A stretch of DNA of 64,000 nucleotides from Flavobacterium enshiense (GCF_022836875.1 NZ_CP090376.1:2232001-2296000); one strand, 5' to 3'; positions 8,766 to 17,854 are shown, counted from the stretch's first letter. A program made the numbers and translations. Notes: a model not told the origin generated them from the sequence alone.

Positions 8766-9986
8766 ATGAAAAAGATAATAAACCACAGTATTACAGTACT
8801 ACTATTATTCATGGTGGTACTGGCCTGTAACACTAAAAATAAAGAAGACCATTCAGGACATGACATGAGTAAAGAAACTACTTTCTACACTTGTTCAATG
8901 GATCCACAAATTAAAGAAGACAAACCCGGAAAATGTCCTATTTGTCATATGTCTTTAACTCCAATACAAAACAACGATACAAATACAAACGAAATAAGTT
9001 TGAGCAAACAGCAAATACAACTGGGAAATATTACCACCCAAACTATTGCTGCAACGCAGAACAATTTAGAACAAAGTTATACGGGAGTCCTAACAATCAA
9101 TCAGGAGAAGATTAATACCATTTCAGCAAGAGCAATGGGACGAATTGAAAAGCTTTATTATAAAACAATTGGGGAATATGTGCGTAAAAATGATGCCTTG
9201 TACTCTTTGTACAGTGAAGACATAGCCATAGCCAAACAGGATTATTTTACGGCTTACAAACAGCTTTCCATGCCGGGTGATTTTGGAAAGAACGCTCAAA
9301 ATATGCTTAATGCAGCCAAACAAAAACTTTTATTCTTCGGGTTGTCAAATTCTCAAATCGAAAACATAAAAAGCAATAGGGTGATTTCACCCTATACAAC
9401 CTTTTACAGTGCCACAAGTGGTTATATTTCAGAGATAATGGCAACAGAGGGAAGTTATATGATGGAAGGTTCCGCTATAATTAAATTGGCGGATTTAAGC
9501 AATCTTTGGCTCGAAGCACAAGTAAACGTAAACTATGCAAAAAGTATTAGCATTGGACAAAATGCTAAAGTTTCTTTTACTGATTTCCCGGATAAAACAA
9601 TCAATGCAAAAGTTACTTTTATCAATCCCGAAATCAATCCCGATACCCGACTGCTTTTAATACGACTGCAAGTGCCCAATCAAAATTTTGCATTGAAACC
9701 GGGTATGCAGGCCATCGTTAAACTAAACCAATCCAATATAAAAGGGCTTTTTATTCCGGCGGATGCGGTTATCAGAGAACAAGATGCCTCATACATTTGG
9801 ATAGAAAAAAGTCCGGGCATATTTGAAAACCTTATGGTTGAAACGGGAATAGAAACCAATGGATTGATAGAAATTAAATCAGAGATTGATGCTTCAAAAA
9901 AGGTAGTAATTACTGGGGCGTATGCCATAAACAGTGAATATAAATTCCGTAAAGGAAGCGACCCGATGGACAATATGAAAATGTAA
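8766..9986 (+). CDS. Second CusB-type adaptor, lipoprotein with variant metal-binding domain
   Basis: A 406-residue adaptor paralogous to the preceding one. It has a signal peptide with lipobox (VLAC, C21), a HSGHDM metal-ligand stretch and then a heavy-metal-binding domain at about 41-66. The domain is altered: CSMDP where CSMHP is usual (D46) and CPICHM where CPICGM is usual (H61). The adaptor core follows (SARAMGRIEKLYYKTIGEYV). Two adaptors in one operon suggest a mixed hexamer or a division of labour. It is the last gene of the operon, followed by a bidirectional terminator. Confidence 0.87.
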   Translation: MKKIINHSITVLLLFMVVLACNTKNKEDHSGHDMSKETTFYTCSMDPQIKEDKPGKCPICHMSLTPIQNNDTNTNEISLSKQQIQLGNITTQTIAATQNNLEQSYTGVLTINQEKINTISARAMGRIEKLYYKTIGEYVRKNDALYSLYSEDIAIAKQDYFTAYKQLSMPGDFGKNAQNMLNAAKQKLLFFGLSNSQIENIKSNRVISPYTTFYSATSGYISEIMATEGSYMMEGSAIIKLADLSNLWLEAQVNVNYAKSISIGQNAKVSFTDFPDKTINAKVTFINPEINPDTRLLLIRLQVPNQNFALKPGMQAIVKLNQSNIKGLFIPADAVIREQDASYIWIEKSPGIFENLMVETGIETNGLIEIKSEIDASKKVVITGAYAINSEYKFRKGSDPMDNMKM

Positions 9987-10046
9987 GAAAGGTAGCCATT
10001 AAGTAAACTGATGTAAGAAATGAAAGTAATTGTTACATCAACAAAT

Positions 10047-10056
10047 CTGACGGGAT
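10047..10056. repeat. Right copy of 10-base direct repeat CTGACGGGAT
   Basis: Identical to 1558-1567, in the same orientation, placed between the end of the metal-efflux operon and its terminator. The two copies enclose about 8.5 kb containing the hsdR and DUF3347 remnants and the efflux operon. This could be a target-site or att duplication of an island, but the short length leaves chance possible. Confidence 0.35.
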
Positions 10057-10057
10057 T

Positions 10058-10092
10058 ACCAAAAAACCACTGAATTTCAGTGGTTTTTTGGT
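10058..10092. terminator. Bidirectional terminator after the metal-efflux operon
   Basis: A perfect 17-base inverted repeat (ACCAAAAAACCACTGAA and its complement around a single T), with an A-run on one side and a T-run on the other. It lies between the convergent efflux operon and the secreted-protein gene and can serve both. Confidence 0.85.
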
Positions 10093-10113
10093 TTATTATA
10101 TGTTATTGAATTG

Positions 10114-10683
10114 TTATTCAATACATTTTAAATAGTTTATAAAGTACATTTCGGGCGAATATGTTCCTTTGATTTTTTCTGATTTCAGTTCTTTTTTGAA
10201 TATATAATCAACTGTTTCAGTAGCAAACTTCACTTTCATTATAGTTACCGGATATTTTTTTAAATCCTCAAAACTGTCTTTTTCAAACATGAAATAACTG
10301 TTTAAAAGGCGAATGTTGTTTTTTTCTTTTTCATTATAGTTCAACTGACCGCAAGTTTCGCCCGCACTTAAAAGTGTTATGATTTTGCCGTTGGATAACT
10401 GAAGTGAGATTTTAGAAGTTCCGTCAAAACATTTCGGACTGATAAAATCTTTGCTTTTTTGTAATAGTTGGAAATTTAAATATGGTATTCCATCTGAATT
10501 AACTAAGGAAAAAAGTACAAAATCGTTTGAATTTACAAAGTCTTTTTCGTGGATAAGGTAATCGGGTGTTTTCTTTATGAAAGTCGAATCTGTTTTTTCA
10601 TCAACATCGTATTCACAGTTTTTTTGTTGAGCATTGGCGATGATTCCGATAAATAAGAATAGGGCTGATACTAAATTTTTCAT
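10114..10683 (-). CDS. Secreted protein of unknown function
   Basis: About 189 residues starting MKNLVSALFLFIGIIANAQ, a clear signal peptide cleaved after NAQ. An upstream in-frame Met at 10707 would overlap the preceding gene and bury the signal peptide, so 10683 is preferred. The mature part holds two to three Cys (CEYDVDE, KCFDG, GETCGQLNY) and alternating beta-like segments. No family was recognised. It lies 8 bases after the methyltransferase gene and is probably co-transcribed with it. Periplasmic or surface location is inferred from the signal peptide only. Confidence 0.7.
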   Translation of the reverse strand: MKNLVSALFLFIGIIANAQQKNCEYDVDEKTDSTFIKKTPDYLIHEKDFVNSNDFVLFSLVNSDGIPYLNFQLLQKSKDFISPKCFDGTSKISLQLSNGKIITLLSAGETCGQLNYNEKEKNNIRLLNSYFMFEKDSFEDLKKYPVTIMKVKFATETVDYIFKKELKSEKIKGTYSPEMYFINYLKCIE

Positions 10684-10691
10684 TTTTGTTT

Positions 10692-11870
10692 TTAAATTTT
10701 TTCGCAAAGTAAAACTATTTTATCATTATTTAAGTCAGTCGTAAAAAAGCAATAGTCGGTTCCTCCGTCGCTTATTTTCCATTTTTTTCTGATATTTTCA
10801 ACAGACATAGGGAAATTACGTGTTGTTATGTTGAATTTTTTGCCTTCCAAATGCTTTTTTAATGTTGCTTTGTCAAACGACAGAATTTGCTTTATCGCAA
10901 ATTTCCTGCCAGGAAAATCAATTTCTTTATCTGAAGTATATAAATGTGAGTGCTGATGCAGTTTTTCAATATCGTAAGTAACACCAATGGCTTCAAATGC
11001 ACCGGTTTTCATCATTGCAGCATTTGGTTCATACAGATATTTTTTTGGAAGGGAATAGTTCGCCTTTATATCAGTATCACCATAATCGACAGAGAAAATT
11101 TCGGTTTGGTCTTTTGTTAATGACACGGCATTCAGCATTATATTTCCGTTATAGTCCTTCTCAATTTCCCAAAGCAGTTCTTTTACTTCGTTGTCTACGG
11201 CTATACAATGGATTTTTTTGACAAATTGAAGTTCTGACAATCCTGCCGTAATATCTAATATAGGAGCTGTTTTTACTAATATATGATCAGAATACTCAAA
11301 ATAGTCATCTAAATGGTAAGGAACATTGGGTAAGCAGTCTTTTAGCATAAAGACTTTGCCTTTTACATCGCTTCGTCGGGAAGGGTCGATGTAAATCCAG
11401 CTCCATTTGAATTTTAGTTTCTTCAGGATTTCTAAACTGTCTCCCTGATAACATTCTATATTTCGTTGATTTAGAATCTGATAGTTGTGTTGTACTATTT
11501 TTGATAACCCCTCATTGATTTCACAATGTGCTACTTTATTGAATTTTTGAGCAAAGTAGTAATCGTCTATTCCGAAACCTCCGGTAAGATCTATTAGTGT
11601 TACACCGTCAATAAGTGAAGCTTTGTATTTTGCGGCTCTTTCCGAGGATGTTTGTTCTATTGAAATTTTTGAAGGATAGATGATATATTTATGACTAAAC
11701 CATGTAGGCAGTTTTTCTTTTGCTTTATTTTTTGAAGCTATCTGATTTAAAATATCATTCCATTTGATGTCCGGAAACGGATTTTTCATCAGTGCAATTT
11801 TAGCAAAATTTGCCTGCAATGAATCGGTTATAAAATCCTGAACGTCTGAATTTAAAAGAGGAGAATCCAA
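10692..11870 (-). CDS. THUMP-like class I SAM-dependent methyltransferase (PG_1098 family)
   Basis: 392 residues with a Rossmann methyltransferase core: motif I DLTGGFGID (SAM binding), the acidic residue in HCEINEGL, and motif IV YIDPSRR. It has the N-terminal helical extension and C-terminal THUMP-like and ferredoxin-like parts of the PG_1098 family of Bacteroidetes. Members are thought to modify RNA, but the substrate is not established. The start lies 1 base from the stop of the upstream permease gene, so the two are co-transcribed. Confidence 0.85.
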   Translation of the reverse strand: MDSPLLNSDVQDFITDSLQANFAKIALMKNPFPDIKWNDILNQIASKNKAKEKLPTWFSHKYIIYPSKISIEQTSSERAAKYKASLIDGVTLIDLTGGFGIDDYYFAQKFNKVAHCEINEGLSKIVQHNYQILNQRNIECYQGDSLEILKKLKFKWSWIYIDPSRRSDVKGKVFMLKDCLPNVPYHLDDYFEYSDHILVKTAPILDITAGLSELQFVKKIHCIAVDNEVKELLWEIEKDYNGNIMLNAVSLTKDQTEIFSVDYGDTDIKANYSLPKKYLYEPNAAMMKTGAFEAIGVTYDIEKLHQHSHLYTSDKEIDFPGRKFAIKQILSFDKATLKKHLEGKKFNITTRNFPMSVENIRKKWKISDGGTDYCFFTTDLNNDKIVLLCEKI

Positions 11871-11871
11871 A

Positions 11872-12963
11872 TTAAATATTTTTAGTTAGTATCCGGATAA
11901 TTTTATTTTCAGGAATAAATTCTTTGCCAATCACTTTTAAAGCAGTGTAAGTGGGTACAGCGAGGATCATCCCGGAAATTCCAAACAGAAAGCCACCTAT
12001 CAGTATGATTAGAAAAATTTCTAAAGGATGGGAATAAACGCTGTTTGAAAAAATAAACGGTTGACTGATGTTGTTGTCAATAAACTGAACTATCATGAAT
12101 CCAATCATGATGTATAAAGAATTCGGAAGTATTACGGATGCGAAATCAGCACCTGCAAAGCTAAGCATGGTCAATAGTATAGCTAAAACATTCGCGATAA
12201 GCGGACCAATATATGGGATGATGTTTAATATGGCACAGATAAAGGCAATGGTTAGGGCATTATCTATTCCAACGATTAAAAGCACTATTAAATACAGTAA
12301 GAAAACAATCGATAATTGCAATAAGATTCCGATAAAATAACGAGACAGCAAGTGAGTAATCTTGTCGATTGAAGCCAATATTTTATCTTCATGTTGATCC
12401 GGAATTACTTTTATAAAAATCATTTTGAATAAACGCCTGTCTTTCAGCATAAAAAAAGTGATGAAGAAAACAGAAGCAAGGCCAATACTGAAACTGCTCA
12501 GAAGATTAATAAATGAATTTAAAAAAGATGTTATTATGCTAAAGTTCAGTTTTGATGAGATGTTCAGCTTTTTATAAATTTCTTCAGCATCGATGTGATG
12601 TGAATCTAAAAATGCAGACAGCTGATTAATTAAATTAAAAAACACTTTTTCAAATGCTTTAGTGTCTAAAAGGGAGAGATTTTCTCCCTGAGAAATAAAC
12701 AGTGGGATGAAAAGCAATATAAACCCTGATATTATCAAGACATAGAATAACATGGTTAGTAATACGGCCAAGATGTTTCTTTTCAGTTTTAGTTTTTGTT
12801 TGAAAAAATCCACGATCGGATTGCCAATCATCGCTAAAAGCAGTGAAATTAGTATATAGATAAGTATGGTTTTTATTAAATAGAGGATATAAATCAAAAT
12901 AGCGATTCCGGTTAGTTTGAAAATTGCCCCAAGAATACCGTTTGAAATATCTTTTGAAGTCAT
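11872..12963 (-). CDS. AI-2E family transporter (UPF0118 permease)
   Basis: A 363-residue integral membrane protein with about seven or eight hydrophobic helices arranged as in the AI-2E/PerM/TqsA family. Three start the protein, there is a long central soluble stretch (about 85-145), and a conserved C-terminal block has IPYIGPLIANV and PLEIFLIILIGGFLFGISGM. Family members export autoinducer-2 or exchange Na+/H+, so the substrate here is open. It leads a three-gene minus-strand operon with the methyltransferase and the secreted protein. Confidence 0.88.
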   Translation of the reverse strand: MTSKDISNGILGAIFKLTGIAILIYILYLIKTILIYILISLLLAMIGNPIVDFFKQKLKLKRNILAVLLTMLFYVLIISGFILLFIPLFISQGENLSLLDTKAFEKVFFNLINQLSAFLDSHHIDAEEIYKKLNISSKLNFSIITSFLNSFINLLSSFSIGLASVFFITFFMLKDRRLFKMIFIKVIPDQHEDKILASIDKITHLLSRYFIGILLQLSIVFLLYLIVLLIVGIDNALTIAFICAILNIIPYIGPLIANVLAILLTMLSFAGADFASVILPNSLYIMIGFMIVQFIDNNISQPFIFSNSVYSHPLEIFLIILIGGFLFGISGMILAVPTYTALKVIGKEFIPENKIIRILTKNI

Positions 12964-12995
12964 CTGAATTAATTTGATGAATTAAAAGTAAAAAA

Positions 12996-13018
12996 AAACT
13001 CGCTTATTAAGCGAGTTT
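12996..13018 (-). terminator. Terminator after the first M43 protease gene
   Basis: AAACTCGCTT and AAGCGAGTTT pair around a 3-base loop. On the minus strand a run of T follows. It lies 23 bases past the stop of the protease gene at 13041. The terminator after the second protease copy has almost the same stem (ACTCGCT/AGCGAGT), which supports tandem duplication of the whole unit. Confidence 0.85.
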
Positions 13019-13040
13019 TAATGATTTATTTTGGTTAGTT

Positions 13041-13994
13041 TTATGGTTGTGCGTATGAATTTCTTGCTCCACCTGCTGCAAATACAGCTAACATTCTTTG
13101 TTTTTGTCCTTCAGAGAACATATACATTCCTCTGTCGTCTGTGTAATCCATGTAGTTCATGGTCATTTCAATAGGTGTTCCTGTACATGTGCTGTAGTGA
13201 GGGTAAGCAGGAACTCCGTAGTTAGCTGTATTGTGTAATGGCGTATCAGCAACATTGTCGTTTCCACAAGTAGCATCACCCCAAATGTGACGTAAGTTCA
13301 TCCAGTGACCAACTTCGTGAGTCGCTGTTCTTCCTAAGTTGTATGGGTATGTCGCAGTTCCCGTAGTTCCGAAATATTTAGAATCGATTACTACACCATC
13401 AGTTGAAGATGCTCCACCAGGGAATTGTGCATATCCTAAGATACCACCACCAATTGTACAAACCCATAAATTAAGTTTTGTTGTTGGAGATACAGGATCC
13501 AATCCACCTTGTTTTGTTTTTTTCATTGTATCTCTTGTACCCCAAGATGATTTTGTTGTAGATTTTCTGATAACCTGATCTAAAACGAAAGAAATCCCAA
13601 CATTTGCTTTAACACCTGAGAAGGCAGATGGAACTTGATTGAAATCAGAGTTTGTAGCGTTGTAATCTTTGTTTAAAGCATCAATTTGTGATTGAATTTG
13701 AGCTTGTGAAATGTTTTCTGCAGCAGTTCTGTACAATACATTTACAACTACAGGGATTTCAATTACTCCATTTACTAAACGACCTTCTCTGATAGCTCTC
13801 TCAGTGAATGATTCGATTTCGTTCATTTTGATAGCTAATGAAGGGTCTTGTTTCATTTGTTCCATAAGAACCTCGTTTGAAGCACAGTTTCTTTTGGCTG
13901 ATGACATTTCGGTTGTGCTTGCGGTAGAATTTTCCTCTTTGTTACAAGAGATTAGGGAAATCAACAATGCTGCTGACAAAATAATTTTTTTCAT
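13041..13994 (-). CDS. M43-family zinc metalloprotease lipoprotein (copy 1)
   Basis: 317 residues from MKKIILSAALLISLISC, a lipoprotein signal with lipobox LISC. The longer frame from 14045 adds 17 residues ahead of the signal and is less likely. The catalytic zinc motif is HEVGHWMNLRH followed by IWGD (HExxHxxNxxH, with Asn where most metzincins have Gly). The Met-turn is MNYMDYTDD, as in M43 (pappalysin-like) peptidases. Conserved Cys pairs (ATCGND, STCTGTP) are probably disulfides. It would be an outer-membrane-anchored endopeptidase. A close paralogue lies directly upstream. There is no T9SS sorting domain, and the protein ends RNSYAQP. Confidence 0.9.
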   Translation of the reverse strand: MKKIILSAALLISLISCNKEENSTASTTEMSSAKRNCASNEVLMEQMKQDPSLAIKMNEIESFTERAIREGRLVNGVIEIPVVVNVLYRTAAENISQAQIQSQIDALNKDYNATNSDFNQVPSAFSGVKANVGISFVLDQVIRKSTTKSSWGTRDTMKKTKQGGLDPVSPTTKLNLWVCTIGGGILGYAQFPGGASSTDGVVIDSKYFGTTGTATYPYNLGRTATHEVGHWMNLRHIWGDATCGNDNVADTPLHNTANYGVPAYPHYSTCTGTPIEMTMNYMDYTDDRGMYMFSEGQKQRMLAVFAAGGARNSYAQP

Positions 13995-14237
13995 AAATGC
14001 AGGTTTTTGTGTTAAATATTTATGTTTATGATTAATACGTTGCAATTTTATAACAATTTATTTTCTTAAACAAGGGAGTTTGTGTCGAAATCGATGTTTA
14101 TGCTGCATTTTTGTTAAATAATTATTAAAATTAGATTTAGTGTGTAAAAAATTTAATAATTGATATGTTATGATTTATTTGACTGAAAAATTCATACTAA
14201 AATTGTTATTTTTTTGTAGAACTTCAGTATAAATAAA

Positions 14238-14266
14238 AAAAAACTCGCTGTTCAAGCGAGTTTTTT
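14238..14266 (-). terminator. Terminator after the second M43 protease gene
   Basis: AAAAAACTCGCT (14238-14249) and AGCGAGTTTTTT (14255-14266) form a 12-base stem with a 5-base loop, 23 bases past the stop codon of the protease gene. The stem core matches that of the other protease copy. Confidence 0.85.
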
Positions 14267-14288
14267 AAGTTTTTTTTAGTTGTATTTA

Positions 14289-15239
14289 TTATGGTTGCGC
14301 GAATGAATTTCTTGGACCTCCGGCAGCAAAAACGGTAAGCATTCTTTGTTTTTGCGCTTCTGAGAACATATACATGGCTCGGTCGTCTGTATAATCCATA
14401 TAGTTCATAGTCATTTCTACAGGAGTTCCTGTACAAGTGCTGTAATGCGGAGAACTTGGCGCTCCATAATTAGGTGCATTATGTAACGGCGTGTCGGCAA
14501 CAAAGTCGTTTCCGCAAGTGGCATCACCCCAGATGTGACGAAGATTCAACCAGTGCCCAACTTCGTGTGTGGCGGTTCTTCCTAAATTAAATGGATAAGC
14601 TGCAGTTCCTGTCGTACCGAAAGCATTGTCATCAATAACTACACCGTCAGTAGAGGAAGGTCCTCCTGGGAATTGTGCATATCCTAAGATTCCACCCCCC
14701 ATATTACAACACCATAAGTTTAATACAGTTGATGGTGTAGTAGGAGGGATTCCTTTAGGTGCTTTTTTCATAGCGTCATTGGTACTCCATGAAGTTGTAT
14801 TTGTGGATTTTCTAACAACGCCTTGTAATACGAAAGAAATTCCAACATTAGCTTTTACTCCGGAAAATAAGGCAGGTACTTGATTGAAATCGGAGTTGGT
14901 GGCATTGAAGTCTTGGTTAAGCGCAGTAATTTGTGATTGAATTTGTGCCAAAGAAATGTTTTGGGCAGCAGTTCTGTACAGAACATTGACCACAACAGGT
15001 ATTTCAATTTTACCATTAACCAAACGGCCTTCTTTAATAGCTCTTTCTGTGAATGATTCAATTTCATTCATGGTAACGGCTAAATTCGGATTAGCTTTTA
15101 ACTGTTCCTGTAAAACTTCGTAGGATGCACAATTTCTTTTGTCAGTACTCGAAATTTGTTCGTTTTTTGTCGATGATTCCTCGTTCGTACAGGAAACCAG
15201 CACTGTCAAAACCCCTGCTGCTAAAAATAATTTTTTCAT
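14289..15239 (-). CDS. M43-family zinc metalloprotease lipoprotein (copy 2)
   Basis: A 316-residue paralogue of the downstream gene. It has a lipoprotein signal MKKLFLAAGVLTVLVSC with C17, the same HEVGHWLNLRH zinc motif, the Met-turn MNYMDYTDD, the same Cys positions and the C-terminus RNSFAQP. The propeptide-like segment (about 30-75, MNEIESFTERAIKEGRLVNG) is also shared. The mid-region (APKGIPPTTPSTVLNLWCCN) differs most and may alter substrate choice. Each copy has its own terminator, so they are separately transcribed tandem duplicates. The family role is extracellular protein degradation, with the substrate unknown. Confidence 0.9.
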   Translation of the reverse strand: MKKLFLAAGVLTVLVSCTNEESSTKNEQISSTDKRNCASYEVLQEQLKANPNLAVTMNEIESFTERAIKEGRLVNGKIEIPVVVNVLYRTAAQNISLAQIQSQITALNQDFNATNSDFNQVPALFSGVKANVGISFVLQGVVRKSTNTTSWSTNDAMKKAPKGIPPTTPSTVLNLWCCNMGGGILGYAQFPGGPSSTDGVVIDDNAFGTTGTAAYPFNLGRTATHEVGHWLNLRHIWGDATCGNDFVADTPLHNAPNYGAPSSPHYSTCTGTPVEMTMNYMDYTDDRAMYMFSEAQKQRMLTVFAAGGPRNSFAQP

Positions 15240-15428
15240 AATTAGTAAGATTAAGTTGATAATTGTAGAAATGTTCTAAAAATTTGAAGCAATTCTATTA
15301 ATGAAACAACTAATTAAGAAAAATAGTTTGTAATCGGCAAAAAAAATCGATAAAGTGTAAAATCTTGTTATTTTAAAACAATTTTCATTGTATTTTTGTT
15401 AAAAACCGGCTGTTTGTTTTGTGGTTTA

Positions 15429-16070
15429 CTAATTATTGAAAACATAGTAAATTAAGTTAGCTCCCATTTTTAGGGCTTTTGTTCTTACGTCAATTGGATC
15501 ATTATGTACTTCCTGGTTTTCCCAACCATCTCCTAAATCTGTTTCTACGGTATAAATCAGAACGATTCTTCCTTCGATAAAAATGGCAAATGCCTCAGGT
15601 TTTTTGTTGTCGTGTTCATGGATTTTTGGTACTCCTCCTGAAAAAACAAATGGTTTTTGAAAAACAGGATGGGAAGAAGGTAGTTCAACTAATGGATTAT
15701 CAGGGAATAATTTTTTTATTTCTTTTCGGATGTACTGGTCCATTCCGTAATTGTCATCAATATGTAGAAAACCGCCGGAGGTAAGATAGTTTCTTAGATT
15801 TATGACATCATTATCGCTGAAAACCACATTTCCATGACCTGTCATATGTACAAAAGGATATGAAAATAAATCCGGGCTTCCCACTTCAACGGTTGGGATT
15901 TTAGTATTGATTTTAGTATTGATGTTTTGATTACAGAATTTAGCCAAGTTGGGTAGCGAAGTCGGATTTGCATACCAATCGCCACCTCCCGAATATTTCA
16001 AAAGGGCTATTTCTTGAGAAAAACCAAGAAAAGAAGATAGTCCAAGAAGTAAAACAACAATTTGTTTCAT
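15429..16070 (-). CDS. DUF4159 domain protein, exported
   Basis: 213 residues with a signal peptide (MKQIVVLLLGLSSFLGFSQ) and the DUF4159 domain: LKYSGGGDWYANPTSLPNLA near the start, YPFVHMTGHGNV, and LTSGGFLHIDDNYGMD. DUF4159 proteins resemble glutamine-amidotransferase-like flavodoxin folds and are common in gliding or biofilm-forming bacteria, but the function is not known. It is the last gene of a tsaD-rsmE-DUF4159 minus-strand operon, 4 bases after rsmE. Confidence 0.85.
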   Translation of the reverse strand: MKQIVVLLLGLSSFLGFSQEIALLKYSGGGDWYANPTSLPNLAKFCNQNINTKINTKIPTVEVGSPDLFSYPFVHMTGHGNVVFSDNDVINLRNYLTSGGFLHIDDNYGMDQYIRKEIKKLFPDNPLVELPSSHPVFQKPFVFSGGVPKIHEHDNKKPEAFAIFIEGRIVLIYTVETDLGDGWENQEVHNDPIDVRTKALKMGANLIYYVFNN

Positions 16071-16074
16071 GTAC

Positions 16075-16779
16075 TTATTCGTTTGTGAAAACTACGCTGT
16101 GGCAAGCAACAACAGCGGCAGTTTCGGTTCGTAATCTTGTATTACCCAAAGATACCGGAATGTATTTGTTTTCTAATGCCAATGCAATTTCTTTTTCTGA
16201 AAAATCACCTTCGGGACCTATTAATATGGTGCATTTCTCTTTTGCCTGAACTACATCTTTTAATAGCTTTTTATCGGTTTCCTCACAATGGGCGATGTAT
16301 AAATTGCCATCATGATTTTTGTTGATGAACTCTTTGAAAGACATTGGTTCGTTCAGTATTGGCAAATAGAACTGTAGCGATTGTTTCATGGCTGACTGAA
16401 TAATTTTGTCAAAACGTTCGGTCTTGATTGTCTTTCTTTCGGAATGATCACAAATAAGTGGAGTGATTTCGTGTATTCCTATTTCAGTTGCTTTTTCTAA
16501 AAACCATTCGAATCGCTCGTTCATTTTTGTTGGCGCGACTGCTAAATGAAGGTAAAAATCGGTTGGTTTTTGGTTATCGATATTGTTGATTTTTACGGTA
16601 CATTTTTTGTCCGATGCTAATATGATTTCGGTGATAAATAAAAAACCTAAACCATTGGTAACATGTAGAATGTCGCCTTCTTTTTTACGTAAAACTTTAA
16701 TAATGTGTTTGCTCTCTTCCTTATCAAAAGAAAACTCATTTAAAGTTGAATTTATGTCCGGAGTGTAAAATAACTGCAT
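16075..16779 (-). CDS. rsmE: 16S rRNA (uracil-1498-N3)-methyltransferase RsmE
   Basis: 234 residues of a SPOUT-class RNA methyltransferase that methylates U1498 of 16S rRNA in the decoding region. An N-terminal PUA-like domain (about 1-70) precedes the knotted catalytic domain, with ILIGPEGDFSEKE and the C-terminal knot motif SLGNTRLRTETAAVVACH. The length matches the family. It lies 1 base after tsaD, so both belong to one operon of translation-related genes. Confidence 0.94.
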   Translation of the reverse strand: MQLFYTPDINSTLNEFSFDKEESKHIIKVLRKKEGDILHVTNGLGFLFITEIILASDKKCTVKINNIDNQKPTDFYLHLAVAPTKMNERFEWFLEKATEIGIHEITPLICDHSERKTIKTERFDKIIQSAMKQSLQFYLPILNEPMSFKEFINKNHDGNLYIAHCEETDKKLLKDVVQAKEKCTILIGPEGDFSEKEIALALENKYIPVSLGNTRLRTETAAVVACHSVVFTNE

Positions 16780-16780
16780 A

Positions 16781-17803
16781 TTAAAATTCGATACGTGCTT
16801 TAGATACTACAGAAGCATCTTCAAACTGATGTTCCAAAAATTTATAGTAACCGACAATTCCAATCATGGCAGCATTGTCAGTAGTATATTCAAATTTAGG
16901 GATAAATGTTTTCCATCCGTATTTCGTTTCTGCTTCTTTCAATGTCGTTCGGATTCCTGAATTTGCAGAAACACCGCCGCCAATAGCAATTTGGTTAATT
17001 CCGGTTTCAGCTACGGCCATTTTCAGCTTATCCATCAGAATCTGAATGATGGTATATTGAATGGAAGCGCAGATGTCATTTTTGTTTTCTTCAATGAAAT
17101 TAGGATTCTCCGCTACATTCTTCTGGATAAAATACAAAATCTGTGTTTTTAACCCACTGAAACTGAAATTCAAACCGTCGACTTTCGGTTTTGTAAACTG
17201 AAAGGCTTTCGGGTTTCCGTTTTGTGCAAATTTATCTATCAAAGGTCCGCCAGGATAGGGAAGGCCTAATATTTTAGCACTTTTATCAAAAGCTTCACCT
17301 ACAGCGTCATCAGTTGTTTCTCCGATAACTTCCATTTCAAAAAAACTTTTGACTTTGATAATCTGAGTATGTCCTCCAGAAATCGTCATGGCTAAAAAAG
17401 GAAATTCCGGTTTGTCGTAACCTGCTTCATCAATAAAATGAGCCAAAACATGCGCATGCATATGATGAACAGCGACCAGCGGAATGTTTAAAGCCTGTGC
17501 CATTGATTTGGCAAACGAACTTCCTACCAAAAGCGAACCCATTAATCCGGGGCCTTGGGTAAATGCAATTCCTGAAAGCTGTGTTTTATCGATATTTGCC
17601 TTTTTTAAGGCGACATCAATAACCGGAACAATATTTTGCTGATGGGCTCTCGAAGCCAGTTCAGGAACAACACCTCCGTATTCTTCGTGAATGGCCTGGC
17701 GCGCAACTATATTTGATAAAACTATATCATTTTTAAGCACGGCTGCCGCGGTATCGTCACAGGAGCTTTCAATGGCAAGTATGTAAATCGGCTGGTTTGT
17801 CAT
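16781..17803 (-). CDS. tsaD: tRNA threonylcarbamoyladenosine synthase subunit TsaD
   Basis: A 340-residue ASKHA-fold enzyme that transfers threonylcarbamoyl to A37 of ANN-decoding tRNAs together with TsaB and TsaE. The N-terminal ILAIESSCDDT phosphate-binding motif, the Kae1 metal site in HHMHAHVLAH (H114 and H118), SGGHTQ, and GEAFDKSAKILGLPYPGG are all present, so it looks intact. It starts the minus-strand operon and is divergent from tamB, with about 150 bases between them. Confidence 0.96.
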   Translation of the reverse strand: MTNQPIYILAIESSCDDTAAAVLKNDIVLSNIVARQAIHEEYGGVVPELASRAHQQNIVPVIDVALKKANIDKTQLSGIAFTQGPGLMGSLLVGSSFAKSMAQALNIPLVAVHHMHAHVLAHFIDEAGYDKPEFPFLAMTISGGHTQIIKVKSFFEMEVIGETTDDAVGEAFDKSAKILGLPYPGGPLIDKFAQNGNPKAFQFTKPKVDGLNFSFSGLKTQILYFIQKNVAENPNFIEENKNDICASIQYTIIQILMDKLKMAVAETGINQIAIGGGVSANSGIRTTLKEAETKYGWKTFIPKFEYTTDNAAMIGIVGYYKFLEHQFEDASVVSKARIEF

Positions 17804-17846
17804 AAAAAAGGCACGAAATTTGTATTACAATTTGTATCGACTGTAT

Positions 17847-17854
17847 TATCTTTG
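17847..17854 (+). promoter_or_regulatory. Candidate -7 box for tamB
   Basis: TATCTTTG fits TAnnTTTG. It lies in the gap between divergent tsaD and tamB, about 100 bases before the membrane-anchor codons of tamB. A TTTG occurs at 17831-17834, closer than the usual -33 spacing, so the match is partial. Confidence 0.4.
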
